Source: Amycolatopsis vancoresmycina (GTDB taxonomy: Bacteria; Actinomycetota; Actinomycetes; Mycobacteriales; Pseudonocardiaceae). From it: a stretch of 64,000 nt of DNA. The notes beneath the pieces were generated by a model. That model searched no databases and was not told the DNA's origin. It was given only the letters and a program-made list of their open reading frames with translations. Each line of letters starts with the position of its first letter. The first letter of the stretch is position 1. Positions 23,435 through 31,786 of the stretch are shown in pieces. A program made the position numbers and the translations under genes. The stretch covers positions 35,946-99,945 of the forward strand of contig NZ_JNYY01000023.1 in NCBI RefSeq assembly GCF_000716785.1. Reading direction: 5' to 3'.

Positions 23435-26170
23435 TCACGTGGTCCAGAACCCGATTTCGTCGGGCAGTTCCTCGCGCCGCTTGAGGCCGAGCTTGCGGAA
23501 CACCCGGGTCAGGTGCTGCTCGACGGTGCTGGGGGTCACGAAGAGCCGCTCGGCGATCTCCCGGTTGGTGTAGCCGATGGCCGCGAGGGAAGCCACCCGG
23601 CTTTCGGTGTCGGTCAGCTGTTTGGCGCCCTCGGGCCGCTTCGCCGCGGCGGCCGGCTCCTCGCCGCCCGCCGGCAGCAGTTCGTCGCACAGCGGCTGCG
23701 CCTCGCACCGCTTGGCGACGTACCACCCCCGGCGCATCACCCGGCGCGCCTGCTTGTGCTCGCCGGCTTCGTAACAGGCGCCGCTGAGGTCGCGCAGCGC
23801 CCGGGCCAGCTCGTACTTGTCCCCCAGCTCCTCGAGGGTGTCGACCGCCTCGTTGAGCAGCTGCACCCGGCGCCGCGCCGAACTCGTCTCGGCCAGCAGC
23901 CGCAGCGACAGCGCCCGCGACCGGTCCCCGTCCGAACCGGGCCGGGCCAGCTGCTCGTTGATCAGCCGCTTGGCCTGGTCGCGGTTGCCGAGGGAAAGCC
24001 ACGCCTCGGCCGCGCTGGTCCGCCACGGCACGAGGCCGCTGCCGTTGAGTCCCCAGGTGTCGATGAGCTCGCCGCACAGCAGGAAGTCCGCGAGGGCCGC
24101 CTGGCGCCGTTCCGCGGCGAGGGAGAACGTCCCGCGTGCGTGCAGGTAGTGCAGACCGTAGCGGTTCTTCAGGCCGGCCGCCGGAATCGACTGGTCGACA
24201 TACCTGGCCGCTTCGCCGAACTTGCCCATCCGGGTGTACGCGACGATCAGGGCGCCGAGCGGCAGCCCGACCGCCGTGCCCCACGACGCCGGCGAAACCT
24301 CCGCGAACGCCTGGTTGGCGAAGCTCACCGCGTCCGGCAGGTCTCCCCGGCGCACCGCGATCTCGGCCTTGCAGGCCGAGAACAACGACCGCCACACCGG
24401 CAGCCGCGACGGCCCCGCCGCACCGAGCAGGTCGTCGCACCAAGAGTCCGCGGCGTCGAGCTGTTCGGCGTAGACGAGGGCCAGCACCGCCAGCAGCCCG
24501 TCCTCCTCCTGGCCCGTCACCCGGTGGGCGACGTGCAGTTCCCGGAGCACCTCCTCGGCCCGGGGCTTGATCTCCTGGCTCCGGCCCCGGACGAGGACGT
24601 CGGCCAGCACGCCCGACGCCCGGGGCAGGCTGACCGCCCACGCGGCGGCGGCCCCGCGATCGGCGGGCGGCCGGACGCCGCGTCGCGCGAGCCCCGGGTA
24701 CGTGCAGGTGAGCCACTGGTCGACGAGGTAGAGCTCGTCGTCGATGCCCGGCGTCTCCCGCAGCCGCGCGAGCAGGTCCTCGGCTTCGTTCACCCGGCCG
24801 CGCCACAGCAGCTGCCGCACCACCGAAACCGATTCGGACACCGCCAGGTCACCGGCACCGGCCGCGTCGATCAGCGGCCCGAGGTGCCGCGCCGCGGTGG
24901 CCGGGTCGAGCCGCCATTCGGTCTCGGCGAGCTTGGCTTCGACGGCGGACCGCTCGTGCGGGGCGCACGAGGACAGCGCCCGCTCCAGCAGTTCGGCTGC
25001 GGCTCCGGCGTTCCCGGCGATCGACGCCAGGTCGGCGGCCTCCAGCAGCACATCCCGGCTCCACGGCGCGTCGACGGCGCCGGCGTTCATCAGGTGGCGC
25101 CCCACCGTGACCACGGGCGCACCCGTGTCGTGCAGCAGCTCGGCCGCCCGGCGGTGCAGGTCCGCACGCAGGCCCGACGGCATCTCGTCGAGCACGGACC
25201 GCCGGGCCGATTCGTGGCGGAACGAGCCGGAGTGCATCAGGCCCGCCTCGTTGACCGCGCGCAACGCCTGCGTCACGAGGGCCGGCTCGGTGCCGGCGAC
25301 GCGGGCCAGCTCGGCGTCCGAGACGTCGGTGTCGAGCACGGCCAAGGCGCGCACCGTCGCCAGTGCGATCGGTTCGTTGCGGTACAGGCAGCTCAGGAAC
25401 GCCCGGCCGTAGCCCTCGTCGCGCACGTCGCCGCATTCGGCGTAGTCGTCGATCAGCGCCTGGAGCAGCACCGGGTTTCCGCCGGACACCTTGCCGAAGT
25501 CGGTGACGCACCGGTCTTGGAGCTCACCGCCGAACCGCTGCGCCAAGATGCCGCCGAGGACCTCGGGCGGCAACGGCTCGACCTCCAGGTGCCCGACCTC
25601 CGGGCGGTGCAGCAACTCCGCCCGCAGCGGCGGGTACGACGGCCGCAGGGTCAGGTTGTCGCCCACGACCACCGTGATGGCGCTCCGGGCCACCCGGCGG
25701 ATCAACTGGGCGAGACAGATGGCCGAAGCCAGATCGGCGTGCCGCAGATCATCGACCACCACCAGGATCGGCTCGCGGGCGGCCGCCTCGATCAGCTTGG
25801 CGCACAACCGGTCCCCGCGGCGGACGATCGCCGCCTCACCCGTTTCCGGCGCATCGGCCGCCGGTTGCCCGGGGCAACCCGACGGCAGCAGGTCAGCCGG
25901 AAACCCGCCCGCCCGGAGCAACTGCGCCATCACCCCGAACGGCAGCTCCCGCTCGGCGTGCGCACAACTCGCCGTCAGCACCGAAAAGCCGCGTTCACCC
26001 GCGTTCGCCGCTATTGCCCGCAATGCGGTCGTCTTGCCGCAGGCCATCGGGCCGGTGACCAGCAAAGCTCCACCCCGCCCCGCCGAACAGCCGGCCAGCA
26101 ACCGGTCGACGCTGCCCGGGTCCACACCCTCCGCGATCAGGTTCACCAGTTCAGGCGCATAGGAAGTCAT
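23435..26170 (-). CDS. LAL-family (MalT-like) LuxR transcriptional activator
   Basis: A 911-residue large ATP-binding LuxR regulator, the usual size. A Walker A motif (GPMACGKT) is near residue 40 and a Walker B-like segment (ILVVVDDLRHAD) near residue 140. A long helical-repeat middle follows, then a C-terminal LuxR helix-turn-helix (TDTESRVASLAAIGYTNREIAERL...TVEQHL). LAL proteins are pathway activators in many polyketide clusters, including gdmRI/gdmRII. The ATG at 26170 is chosen because GGAG lies 9 bases upstream; longer N-termini have no similarity. It likely activates the surrounding operons through the 11-bp-phased boxes. Confidence 0.9.
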   Translation of the reverse strand: MTSYAPELVNLIAEGVDPGSVDRLLAGCSAGRGGALLVTGPMACGKTTALRAIAANAGERGFSVLTASCAHAERELPFGVMAQLLRAGGFPADLLPSGCPGQPAADAPETGEAAIVRRGDRLCAKLIEAAAREPILVVVDDLRHADLASAICLAQLIRRVARSAITVVVGDNLTLRPSYPPLRAELLHRPEVGHLEVEPLPPEVLGGILAQRFGGELQDRCVTDFGKVSGGNPVLLQALIDDYAECGDVRDEGYGRAFLSCLYRNEPIALATVRALAVLDTDVSDAELARVAGTEPALVTQALRAVNEAGLMHSGSFRHESARRSVLDEMPSGLRADLHRRAAELLHDTGAPVVTVGRHLMNAGAVDAPWSRDVLLEAADLASIAGNAGAAAELLERALSSCAPHERSAVEAKLAETEWRLDPATAARHLGPLIDAAGAGDLAVSESVSVVRQLLWRGRVNEAEDLLARLRETPGIDDELYLVDQWLTCTYPGLARRGVRPPADRGAAAAWAVSLPRASGVLADVLVRGRSQEIKPRAEEVLRELHVAHRVTGQEEDGLLAVLALVYAEQLDAADSWCDDLLGAAGPSRLPVWRSLFSACKAEIAVRRGDLPDAVSFANQAFAEVSPASWGTAVGLPLGALIVAYTRMGKFGEAARYVDQSIPAAGLKNRYGLHYLHARGTFSLAAERRQAALADFLLCGELIDTWGLNGSGLVPWRTSAAEAWLSLGNRDQAKRLINEQLARPGSDGDRSRALSLRLLAETSSARRRVQLLNEAVDTLEELGDKYELARALRDLSGACYEAGEHKQARRVMRRGWYVAKRCEAQPLCDELLPAGGEEPAAAAKRPEGAKQLTDTESRVASLAAIGYTNREIAERLFVTPSTVEQHLTRVFRKLGLKRREELPDEIGFWTT

Positions 26171-26301
26171 CCCCACCATCTCCACAGCGAATGGACCGAA
26201 GTCCACCTCGAAGATCCTCTCGCAATCCACCGTACTCCACGGAACCCATGCGTTCCCTGGAGCGATTCCACTTTCCGCCCCGGACCATGTTTCGAAACGC
26301 T

Positions 26302-26322
26302 GACATTTGCCGTCGAAATGTC
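26302..26322. promoter_or_regulatory. Inverted repeat upstream of the LAL gene
   Basis: GACATTT and AAATGTC are perfect 7-bp arms separated by 7 bp, centred about 142 bp upstream of the LAL start. The 14-bp centre-to-centre spacing and AT-rich arms suit a dimeric repressor or activator site. The binding protein is unknown. Confidence 0.45.
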
Positions 26323-26356
26323 TCACATGCCCGGATAAGCGCACCTCACACCATTG

Positions 26357-26377
26357 CTGGAGTAACTCCAACTCCAG
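26357..26377. promoter_or_regulatory. Second inverted repeat upstream of the LAL gene
   Basis: CTGGAGT and ACTCCAG are perfect 7-bp arms with a 7-bp spacer; a nested TGGAGT-A-ACTCCA palindrome covers 26358-26370. It has the same 7-7-7 geometry as the repeat at 26302-26322 but a different sequence. It lies about 190-205 bp upstream of the LAL start and may control the regulator. Confidence 0.45.
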
Positions 26378-27084
26378 TCGATCGCCTGCGAGGCAACGTG
26401 CTCAGATGAGCGGCCCCGGCCGCGAACCGGCGCCCGAAGGTCGGCTGTAACGTCGACGAAAGCTTCGTGCAATCGAGGTCACCATTACCACGGTCTCTCC
26501 CGGAATCCACGGCGGCAGCAGAGTTCACCACGTCCCCACACGGCATCGGCTTGAGCGCGAACACATAAAACCCGGACCCTCGGCAGTGGTTCGGAAAACA
26601 CCACAAAGGGCCGGGCGAGAACTGGGTTGTTTTGCGAGCTGCGAAGTCTCCACGTCGTCGTGAAGAGAAGATCGGACTCAAGCTACTGCGACGCCAACAT
26701 CCGTGGTGAATCCTTTACTGGTTGAGCGTCACACGACTCATCCTAGCGAGGAGACGCAAGTATTCGCAAGATTTGCCCATCCGGGTCACACCCGGGCGGC
26801 GAACACTCCGCACCCCGATCGGACCACCGATACCCGTCTCGCCTCGCCGCGCTGCAGGAAAGGTCCGCCACCCAGGCGGATTCCCACGAATTCGAGCGGA
26901 TTCGACGCACACCGGCGTCGAATCCCGGACGGGTACCGGTCCGGGGCGGCGGTCCGGACCGAGGGTACGAAAGGGCCGATTTCGTGCCCGCCCGCGCCCC
27001 TTCGGCCGCGGGCGGGTTCACACCTTGGTTCAGGACTTCGACAAAGGCTTCGATCAGGGCGAACCGGTCACCAGGTCCGCTGCG

Positions 27085-27537
27085 TCACGACGGCTCCTCG
27101 GGAACGATCCAGCCGCTGGTCCACGTGATGTGCATCTCCACCGCCGAAAACCGCCATCCCTGCTCGGTTCTCCGCAGCGTCGCCTCGTACCAGCCGCCGG
27201 CTTGCGAATGCTTGTCCGGCTGGGCCGCATCGAACACGTTGGTCGCGATGACGTGCCACCGGGCCCGCGCTTCGTCGCCGTCCACCTCGATGCGCTGGGT
27301 GCCCACCAGGTGGTGCGAGGCGGTGGGCGGTGGCGCGGTGGGCATCGCGGCGATCGCGTCCCGCCCCTCGAACGTGCCGAACGGCAGCCGGAGCGTGGCG
27401 TCGCCGGTGAAGGTTCCGGTGTAAGCGGCGTGGTCGTGTGCGTCCATGCTGGCGGCCAAGACGCTGATCAACTCGGTGACAGCCACGTGGTCGGCCAGCC
27501 ACCGGACCTGCTCGGCGGGTTCCACGGGTACGTCCAC
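27085..27537 (-). CDS. SnoaL / NTF2-like protein
   Basis: A 150-residue protein with the NTF2-like fold pattern: N-terminal helices with DHVAVTELISVLAASMDAHD, a TFTGDATLRLPFGTFEGRDAI strand-turn, and C-terminal strands ending in GWRFSAVEMHITWTSGW. SnoaL-like enzymes include polyketide cyclases, hydroxylases and many small hydratases, so no reaction can be assigned. The GTG at 27537 has GGAGG 4 bases upstream. It is transcribed alone, divergently from the 27717 gene, outside the recognisable ansamycin genes. Confidence 0.75.
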   Translation of the reverse strand: MDVPVEPAEQVRWLADHVAVTELISVLAASMDAHDHAAYTGTFTGDATLRLPFGTFEGRDAIAAMPTAPPPTASHHLVGTQRIEVDGDEARARWHVIATNVFDAAQPDKHSQAGGWYEATLRRTEQGWRFSAVEMHITWTSGWIVPEEPS

Positions 27538-27716
27538 CAGACCTCCTCGGGTCGTCCGGGCCCGGTTCCGGGCCGTCAGCGCCGGAGCGTACGGCGTGCG
27601 CCGGCGCGTCGATGGGGGCGGCCGGAGATCGGTATGCCGTACGCCGAATGGCGCATGTCCGTGACATCCGCTTGCACGCCAACGGGTGCACGCCGCGCCG
27701 GGATAGGCTGGCCCGC

Positions 27717-28187
27717 ATGTGGCCTGGGGTGTCGGTGTCCGGAACCGGTGGTGTCGTCGCGGCGGCCGGGATCGCCGCGTTCGCGCAGAAGCACGGGACG
27801 CCGCTGCCGGCCGCGTTGGCCGAGCTCTACCGGCAGGCGGGCGTCGGCACGTTCGGTGGGTTCCTGCACTTCGAACCGCCGGACGGCATGGGCACGCACC
27901 GGGAGCTCCTCGGGGACCTGATCGACGAGGACGACGAGGAGGACCTGGCACCGACCGCCGACGTGATCGTGTTCGCCCGCAGCGACAACCGGGACATGTG
28001 CGGCTGGCACGCCGCCGACCTCGCCGCGGGCGAGGACCGCGTCGTACGGCTCGACGGCTTCGACGAGGAACCGCTCGCCGGCTCGACACGTCAGTTCCTC
28101 GACGGCTTGCCCGGCACCGACTACTTCGGCATCGGTGTCCTCCCCCCGACCTACCGGCGCCACGGCTGGCTGGTAACTGAGACGTAA
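27717..28187 (+). CDS. SMI1/KNR4 (SUKH)-like protein
   Basis: A 156-residue soluble, acidic protein. The arrangement suggests the SUKH fold: a LPAALAELYRQAGVGTFGGFLHF segment, a middle DVIVFARSDNRDMCGW strand pair, and a final STRQFLDGL helix. SUKH proteins are often immunity proteins against secreted toxins, but no toxin gene is adjacent here, so a housekeeping or orphan immunity role is equally possible. Start ATG at 27717. It lies 46 bp upstream of the biuret-hydrolase-like operon in the same orientation. Confidence 0.55.
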   Translation: MWPGVSVSGTGGVVAAAGIAAFAQKHGTPLPAALAELYRQAGVGTFGGFLHFEPPDGMGTHRELLGDLIDEDDEEDLAPTADVIVFARSDNRDMCGWHAADLAAGEDRVVRLDGFDEEPLAGSTRQFLDGLPGTDYFGIGVLPPTYRRHGWLVTET

Positions 28188-28233
28188 CTCACCACGGTCC
28201 CGCCGGAAACGAAGCGGCCGACAATCGTCACCT

Positions 28234-28932
28234 ATGACCGCGCGGATAGGACCGGTTCAGGCAGACCCCTACCCCTGGCCGTACGACTCGGTGGTGCCGA
28301 TCGACCGGGTCGCGCTGCTGTGCATCGACTGGCAGACCGACTTCTGCGGACCTGGTGGCTACGTCGAGCGGATGGGCTACGACCTCGAACTCACCCGGGC
28401 CGGCCTGCCCGGCACGCAGAAGCTCCTGGCCCACGCCCGCGACGTGGGCATGTTGGTGATCCACACCCGGGAAGGTCATCTGCCGGACCTGACCGACCTG
28501 CCGCCCAACAAGCGGTGGCGTTCGGCCCGGATCGGTGCGGAGATCGGCAGTGCGGGGCCGGCTGGGCGCATCCTGGTCCGCGGTGAACCGGGCTGGGAGA
28601 TCGTCGGCGAGGTCTCGCCGGCGCCCGGCGAGGTCGTGATCGACAAGCCGGGCAAGGGCGCGTTCTACGCCACCAACCTGGATCTGGTGTTGCGCGCCAA
28701 CGCGATCAGCCACCTGATCCTGACCGGCATCACGACCGACGTGTGCGTGCACACCACGATGCGCGAGGCCAACGACCGCGGTCTGGAGTGCCTGATCCTG
28801 TCCGACTGCACCGGCGCGACCGATCCGGGCAACCACGCGGCCGCGCTGAAGATGGTGACCATGCAGGGCGGCGTGTTCGGGGCCGTGGCCACGTCCGATG
28901 CCGTGATCGGGGCGACCACCACCGACGGCTGA
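28234..28932 (+). CDS. Cysteine amidohydrolase, biuret hydrolase-like (isochorismatase fold)
   Basis: A 232-residue cysteine hydrolase. The Asp-Lys-Cys triad is visible in CIDWQTDF, DKPGKGAF and TTDVCVHTT, and the C-terminal MREANDRGLECLILSDC signature is that of biuret/triuret hydrolases. Biuret hydrolase cleaves biuret to allophanate and ammonia. It is the first gene of a four-gene operon with a paralogue, a nucleobase-type permease and an AtzH-like protein, which supports catabolism of biuret-like nitrogen compounds. A related ureidoacrylate or N-carbamoyl amide substrate remains possible. Confidence 0.8.
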   Translation: MTARIGPVQADPYPWPYDSVVPIDRVALLCIDWQTDFCGPGGYVERMGYDLELTRAGLPGTQKLLAHARDVGMLVIHTREGHLPDLTDLPPNKRWRSARIGAEIGSAGPAGRILVRGEPGWEIVGEVSPAPGEVVIDKPGKGAFYATNLDLVLRANAISHLILTGITTDVCVHTTMREANDRGLECLILSDCTGATDPGNHAAALKMVTMQGGVFGAVATSDAVIGATTTDG

Positions 28933-28957
28933 CCGGAAACGAAAGGCACGAAAGCGG

Positions 28958-29650
28958 ATGACCACTCCCCTCGCGGTCGGCGCCGACCCGACGTCGTTCC
29001 GGTTCGAGCCGGCCACGACCGCGCTCCTGGTGATCGACATGCAGCGGGATTTCGTCGAACCGGGCGGGTTCGGCGAAACCCTCGGCAACGACGTGAGCCG
29101 GTTGCGCGGGGTCATCGCCCCGCTCCGGCGCACCCTCGCCGCGACGCGGGCCGCCGGCGTGCGGGTGATCCACACCCGCGAGGGCCATCTGCCGGACCTG
29201 TCCGACTGCCCGCCCGCCAAACTCGAGCGCGGCCGCCCGTCGATGCGCATCGGCGACCCCGGTCCGAACGGCCGCATCCTCGTCCGCGGGGAACACGGCC
29301 ACGGCATCATCGACGAACTCGCGCCCGTCGACGGCGAAACGGTGATCGACAAGCCGGGCAAGGGCGCGTTCTACCGCACCGGACTGGGCGAGGTGCTGTC
29401 CGCGGCCGGCATCACCTCGCTGGTGGTGACCGGCGTGACGACCGAGGTCTGCGTGCACACCACCGTGCGCGAGGCCAACGACCGCGGCTACGAATGCCTG
29501 GTGCTGTCGGACTGCGTCGGGTCGTACTTCCCCGAGTTCCAGGCCGCCGGCCTGGCCATGATCTCCGCGCAGGGCGGCATCTTCGGCTGGGTCGCCCCGT
29601 CGGCCGCCTACGTCGCCGCGCTTTCCGTCCTCGCCACCCCGGCCCGTTGA
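28958..29650 (+). CDS. Second cysteine amidohydrolase, biuret/triuret hydrolase-like
   Basis: A 230-residue paralogue of the previous gene, 25 bp downstream. The triad is again present (VIDMQRDF, DKPGKGAF, TTEVCVHTT), as is REANDRGYECLVLSDC. The two proteins share long blocks but differ in the substrate-side loop before the Lys and in the C-terminal lid. One plausible division of labour is triuret hydrolysis by one and biuret hydrolysis by the other, as described for TrtA and BiuH; which is which cannot be told here. Confidence 0.78.
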   Translation: MTTPLAVGADPTSFRFEPATTALLVIDMQRDFVEPGGFGETLGNDVSRLRGVIAPLRRTLAATRAAGVRVIHTREGHLPDLSDCPPAKLERGRPSMRIGDPGPNGRILVRGEHGHGIIDELAPVDGETVIDKPGKGAFYRTGLGEVLSAAGITSLVVTGVTTEVCVHTTVREANDRGYECLVLSDCVGSYFPEFQAAGLAMISAQGGIFGWVAPSAAYVAALSVLATPAR

Positions 29651-29672
29651 GACCCGCGGAAAGGTTCCGGTC

Positions 29673-31268
29673 ATGTCGATGTTCGCGCGCAGCCGCTCCG
29701 AGTCCGATGTCCGGCTGCCGTTGTGGGTCAGCGGTGACCTCAACGCGTTCTTCGGTCTCGGCTTCAACGTCCTGGTGAACGTCCTGGTGCTCTCCGGCCT
29801 GTGCCTGGGCGTCGCGAAGATCTCCTCGGGCGACGTGTACGGGGTCATCCTGCCGGCCCTGGGCATCCAGCTGCTGATCGGCAACGTCTACTACACCTGG
29901 CTCGGCCGGCGCCTGGCCCACCGGGAGAACCGCACCGACGTCACCGCCATGCCCTACGGGCCCAGCGTGCCGCACATGTTCATCGTGACGTTCGTGATCA
30001 TGCTGCCGGTGTACCTGCGCACGAACGACCCGGTCAAGGCGTGGCAGGCGGGCCTGGCGTGGTCGTTCATCATCGGGCTGATCGTGCTGGCCGGGGCGTT
30101 CATCGGCCCCTACATCCGGCGGTTCACGCCGCAGGCGGCGATGCTGGGCACGCTCGCCGGCATCTCCATCGCCTTCATCTCGATGCGCCCGGCCGGCCAG
30201 ATGTGGGCGGCCGCGTGGATCGCGCTGCCGGTGTTCGCGTTGCTGCTCATCGGTTTCTTCGCCGGTGTGAAGCTGCCGTTCGGCATCCCGATCGGCCTGG
30301 CCGCGCTGGTGGTGGGCACCGCCGTCGGCTGGATCGGCGGCTACATGCACCCCTCGGACGTGTCGGCGGCCGCGCACGACATCGTGACCGGCCTGCCGTC
30401 GTTCCGGTTCGACCTGCTGGGGCACGGCCTGTCCGAGATCGGGCCGCTGCTGGCCACCGCGATCCCGTTGGGCATCTACAACTTCACCGAAGGCATGACC
30501 AATGTGGAGAGTGCTGCCGCCGCCGGCGACAACTTCAATTTACGCAGCGTGCTGCTGGCCGACGGCGTCGGCGCGATCGTCGGTTCGGCGCTCGGCTCGC
30601 CGTTCCCGCCCGCTGTCTACATCGGACACCCGGGGTGGAAGGAGGTCGGCGGCCGCACGGCGTACTCGATGCTGACCGGCGTCGTCATCGCGCTCCTGTG
30701 CTTCGGCGGCCTGTTCGGTCTGCTCAGCGCGCTGCTGCCGGTGCCGGCGATCGTGCCGATCCTGCTGTACATCGGCCTGCTGATCGGCGCGCAGGCCTTC
30801 CGGGTCGTCCCGCGGCCGCACGCGGTGGCGGTGGTGATGGCCATCATCCCCAACGTCGCGGCCTGGGCGACCGGCCAGATGGACAACGTGCTGTCGGCGG
30901 CGGGCACCAGCGCGGCCAAGGTGGGTGAACCCGCCCTGGAGAGCGCGGGCGTGGTCTACCAGGGCCTGCACCTGCTCGGCGACGGCGCGATCCTGGCCGG
31001 GCTGGTACTCGGCGCGATCACGGCGTTCCTCATCGACAAGCAGTTCTGGTGGGCCGCCGGCTACGCGGCGGCGGGCGCGGTGCTGTCGTTCGTCGGCCTG
31101 ATCCACGCCGAGCAGGTCGGCTGGAACGCGGGTGGCGGCCAGGTCGCGTTGGGCTACCTGTTCTTCGCCGTGGTCTGCGCGGCGTTCGCCTTGTTCCACC
31201 GCGATCCGGCGTCCGGCACCGAGCCGCACCCAGCCGCCACGGACCTGATCGACGCGAAGGCGTCATGA
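29673..31268 (+). CDS. NCS2-like (xanthine/uracil-type) permease
   Basis: A 531-residue integral membrane protein with about 12-14 hydrophobic segments and the NCS2/AzgA-like pattern (NIYNFTEGMTNVESA-like loop, then ADGVGAIVGSALGSPFPPAVYIGHPGWK). NCS2 proteins are proton-coupled importers of purines, pyrimidines or related ureides. Located between two biuret-hydrolase-like enzymes and an AtzH/HpxZ-like protein, it probably imports the operon substrate (biuret, triuret, cyanurate or an oxidised purine). Its stop overlaps the next start by 4 bases. Confidence 0.82.
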   Translation: MSMFARSRSESDVRLPLWVSGDLNAFFGLGFNVLVNVLVLSGLCLGVAKISSGDVYGVILPALGIQLLIGNVYYTWLGRRLAHRENRTDVTAMPYGPSVPHMFIVTFVIMLPVYLRTNDPVKAWQAGLAWSFIIGLIVLAGAFIGPYIRRFTPQAAMLGTLAGISIAFISMRPAGQMWAAAWIALPVFALLLIGFFAGVKLPFGIPIGLAALVVGTAVGWIGGYMHPSDVSAAAHDIVTGLPSFRFDLLGHGLSEIGPLLATAIPLGIYNFTEGMTNVESAAAAGDNFNLRSVLLADGVGAIVGSALGSPFPPAVYIGHPGWKEVGGRTAYSMLTGVVIALLCFGGLFGLLSALLPVPAIVPILLYIGLLIGAQAFRVVPRPHAVAVVMAIIPNVAAWATGQMDNVLSAAGTSAAKVGEPALESAGVVYQGLHLLGDGAILAGLVLGAITAFLIDKQFWWAAGYAAAGAVLSFVGLIHAEQVGWNAGGGQVALGYLFFAVVCAAFALFHRDPASGTEPHPAATDLIDAKAS

Positions 31269-31678
31269 GCACCACCGACCGGGTCGCGGCCGGCCCCGCG
31301 GTCGACGACCCGGCCGTGCACGCCGAGGTGGCGGCGGCCTTCGCCCGCTACGAAGCGGCCCTGGTGGCCGGCGACCAGGCGGTGCTGAACGAGTCGTTCT
31401 GGGCCAGCCCGGACACCGTCCGGTTCGGCATCGCCGACCACCAGCAGGGCATCGACGAACTGCGCGCGTGGCGCGCCACCCAGGGCCCACTCGACGGCCG
31501 GGACACCCACGACACCCGGATCACCACGTTCGGCACCGATACCGCCGTGGTGACCACCCTGTTCCGCTATCCCGGCCGTCCGGTCGTGGGCCGGCAGAGC
31601 CAAACGTGGGTACGAATGTCCGTGGGCTGGCGGATCGTCAGCGCCCACGTTTCGGAGATCGGAAGCGCCTCGACATAG
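31265..31678 (+). CDS. AtzH/HpxZ-like protein (DUF3225, NTF2 fold)
   Basis: A 137-residue protein with the family pattern AAFARYEAALVAGD, then FW-x3-DTVRFGIAD, ITTFGTDTAVVTT, and VGRQSQTWVRMSVGWRIVSAHVS near the end. Relatives occur in oxalurate catabolism (HpxZ) and s-triazine/cyanurate catabolism (AtzH, reported as a decarboxylating amidohydrolase of a carboxylated urea). ATGA overlap with the permease shows translational coupling and ties it to urea-amide nitrogen breakdown. Confidence 0.8.
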   Translation: MSTTDRVAAGPAVDDPAVHAEVAAAFARYEAALVAGDQAVLNESFWASPDTVRFGIADHQQGIDELRAWRATQGPLDGRDTHDTRITTFGTDTAVVTTLFRYPGRPVVGRQSQTWVRMSVGWRIVSAHVSEIGSAST

Positions 31679-31786
31679 CACCGCTTTAACAGTCGTTTCA
31701 GGTTCGCTCGATATCAAGACGTCAGCCGCCGGTCCCGTATCGGACCGCGGCTGCACCGTCCGCGCGCCCCTGAAAGGCAGCCGTTC

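Larger units (their letters stand above)
26171..27084. other. Long non-coding gap at the edge of the ansamycin cluster
   Basis: About 900 bp without a credible gene on either strand; the short open frames lack ribosome-binding sites and actinobacterial codon bias. G+C is visibly lower than in the flanks, especially 26440-26780. Two inverted repeats lie in the part nearest the LAL gene. I see no tRNA, transposase remnant or attachment-site repeat. It probably holds the LAL promoter and marks the right boundary of the cluster. Confidence 0.6.

Noticed and set aside
23513..26338. Plus-strand open frame of over 900 codons opposite the LAL gene
   Set aside because: The minus strand encodes an unmistakable LAL regulator with Walker A and helix-turn-helix motifs; the opposite frame is compositionally biased.
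26440..26780. Possible tRNA or phage attachment site in the low-GC gap
   Set aside because: I could not find a T-loop plus acceptor stem pairing or a flanking direct repeat; no integrase gene is nearby.
26703..27128. Short open frames in the gap after the LAL gene
   Set aside because: No ribosome-binding site, unusual composition and no recognisable motif; they overlap one another on both strands.
28234..29650. Isochorismatase genes of a siderophore pathway
   Set aside because: The fold is shared, but the triad context and REANDRG signature fit biuret-type hydrolases, and no isochorismate synthase or dihydroxybenzoate gene is present.
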